DNA of 5,796 nucleotides from Suilimivivens sp964507235 (lineage in GTDB: Bacteria; Bacillota; Clostridia; Lachnospirales; Lachnospiraceae), in the NCBI GenBank assembly GCA_964507235.1, contig CAZDPE010000136.1:1-5796 (forward strand). Direction: 5' to 3'. Numbering within the stretch: position 1 is the first letter of the stretch; each line of letters opens with the position of its first letter. The notes beneath the pieces are model-generated. The model worked only from the letters and a program-made list of their open reading frames with translations, had not been told where the DNA came from and ran no database searches. The position numbers and the translations under genes were made by a program. Of the stretch, positions 5,637 through 5,796 are shown in pieces.

Positions 5637-5664
5637 TTCAGACAGTTGTGACGAACTGGCTGAA
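5637..5664 (+). repeat. Stem-loop at the predicted 5' end of the zapA transcript
   Basis: TTCAG-A-CAGTT (5637-5647) pairs with AACTG-G-CTGAA (5654-5664): ten base pairs with one A-G mismatch around a six-base loop. No T-run follows directly; the T-run at 5686-5692 is over 20 bases away, so it does not look like a terminator. It sits at the predicted transcription start, so it may be a 5'-end stabilising hairpin or a DNA operator. Confidence 0.45.
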
Positions 5665-5720
5665 TTAACGTGGGAAAGTATATAATTTTTTTCCTGAGTC
5701 ATATGTACATTCTTCATAAA

Positions 5721-5728
5721 AGGGGTGA
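5721..5728 (+). promoter_or_regulatory. Ribosome binding site supporting the TTG start of zapA
   Basis: AGGGGTGA (5721-5728) complements the 16S tail well through GGTGA and ends six bases before the TTG at 5735. An in-frame TGA (5732-5734) directly precedes that TTG, so no longer reading is possible. Confidence 0.75.
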
Positions 5729-5734
5729 GTCTGA

Positions 5735-5796
5735 TTGTCAGTAAAAACGGATACAGAAGTAATTATCGGCGGAAAGGTATTTACATTAAGCGGTTA
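5735..5796 (+). CDS. zapA: Cell division protein ZapA, N-terminal start only
   Basis: The first 20 codons are visible and run off the window: (M)SVKTDTEVIIGGKVFTLSG. The TEVxIGGKxxTLSGY pattern is the typical N-terminus of clostridial ZapA, a small cytoplasmic coiled-coil protein that cross-links FtsZ filaments at the division site. The start codon is TTG, forced by the adjacent in-frame TGA and supported by a good ribosome binding site; no other start codon occurs in this frame before the window ends. The placement after ruvB is, from memory, common in Lachnospiraceae. The body of the protein is outside the window, so the call rests on the first strand and the context. Confidence 0.8.
   Translation, partial: MSVKTDTEVIIGGKVFTLSG

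Noticed and set aside
5646..5656. GTTG-N4-GAAC near the zapA leader as a LexA box
   Set aside because: The half-sites are in the wrong order (the box is GAAC-N4-GTTC) and one is imperfect; the bases are better explained by the hairpin.
5681..5686. Second TATAAT as a zapA promoter
   Set aside because: The hexamer is perfect, but no acceptable -35 lies 16-18 bases upstream and there is no TGn extension. The element at 5604-5632 is far better.
5672..5694. GGAAA/TTTCC dyad with a T-run as a ruvB terminator
   Set aside because: The stem is only five pairs with a 12-base loop, and the T-run is part of the stem arm, so it is not a convincing intrinsic terminator.
1..5796. CRISPR array, transposon, phage or defence system
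   Set aside because: No direct-repeat array, terminal repeats, transposase, integrase or toxin-antitoxin gene is visible on either strand; the genes are core housekeeping types.

Overview
The window looks like a chromosomal segment of a low-GC, Gram-positive anaerobe of the Lachnospiraceae/Clostridia type. This is inferred from the AT-rich sequence, the strong AGGAGG-type ribosome binding sites, the short clostridial LeuD, the NusG-domain-II/Gx-transporter pair, and the order ruvA-ruvB-zapA. No mobile element, CRISPR array, tRNA or rRNA was seen. Most of it is ordinary core genome, and I found no clear new multi-gene system. The most interesting signals are regulatory.

Layout, left to right. 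(1) Positions 1-58 hold the last codons of leuC, followed at 103-591 by leuD. These are the two subunits of isopropylmalate isomerase, at the end of a leucine-biosynthesis operon closed by a hairpin terminator at about 598-637. (2) A self-contained unit follows: an extended -10 promoter near 649-678 (perhaps a second near 711-739), a membrane-anchored PrsA/SurA-like foldase with a degenerate parvulin domain (767-2047), and a strong intrinsic terminator (2073-2107). (3) A histidine phosphatase lies on the minus strand (2122-2907), convergent with the foldase. (4) A divergent intergenic region (2908-3088) holds promoters in both directions, a CTGCCTG/CAGGCAG dyad around the minus-strand -10, and a LexA/SOS-box-like palindrome in the spacer of the rightward promoter. 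(5) A tightly packed rightward operon follows: NusG-domain-II protein (3089-3466), Gx transporter family membrane protein (3470-3979), ruvA (3976-4587, ATGA overlap) and ruvB (4622-5620). (6) The start of zapA (from 5735, TTG start) has its own near-consensus promoter inside the 3' end of ruvB.

How the parts work together. LeuCD isomerise isopropylmalate in leucine synthesis. The foldase probably helps fold exported proteins outside the membrane. RuvA and RuvB form the Holliday-junction branch-migration motor, and the SOS-like box suggests that this operon, including the two membrane proteins at its head, is induced by DNA damage. The NusG-II/Gx pair belongs to families that I recall near flavin-based redox loci, so their co-transcription with ruvAB is a genuine oddity. 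ZapA, which stabilises FtsZ rings, appears to have its own promoter.
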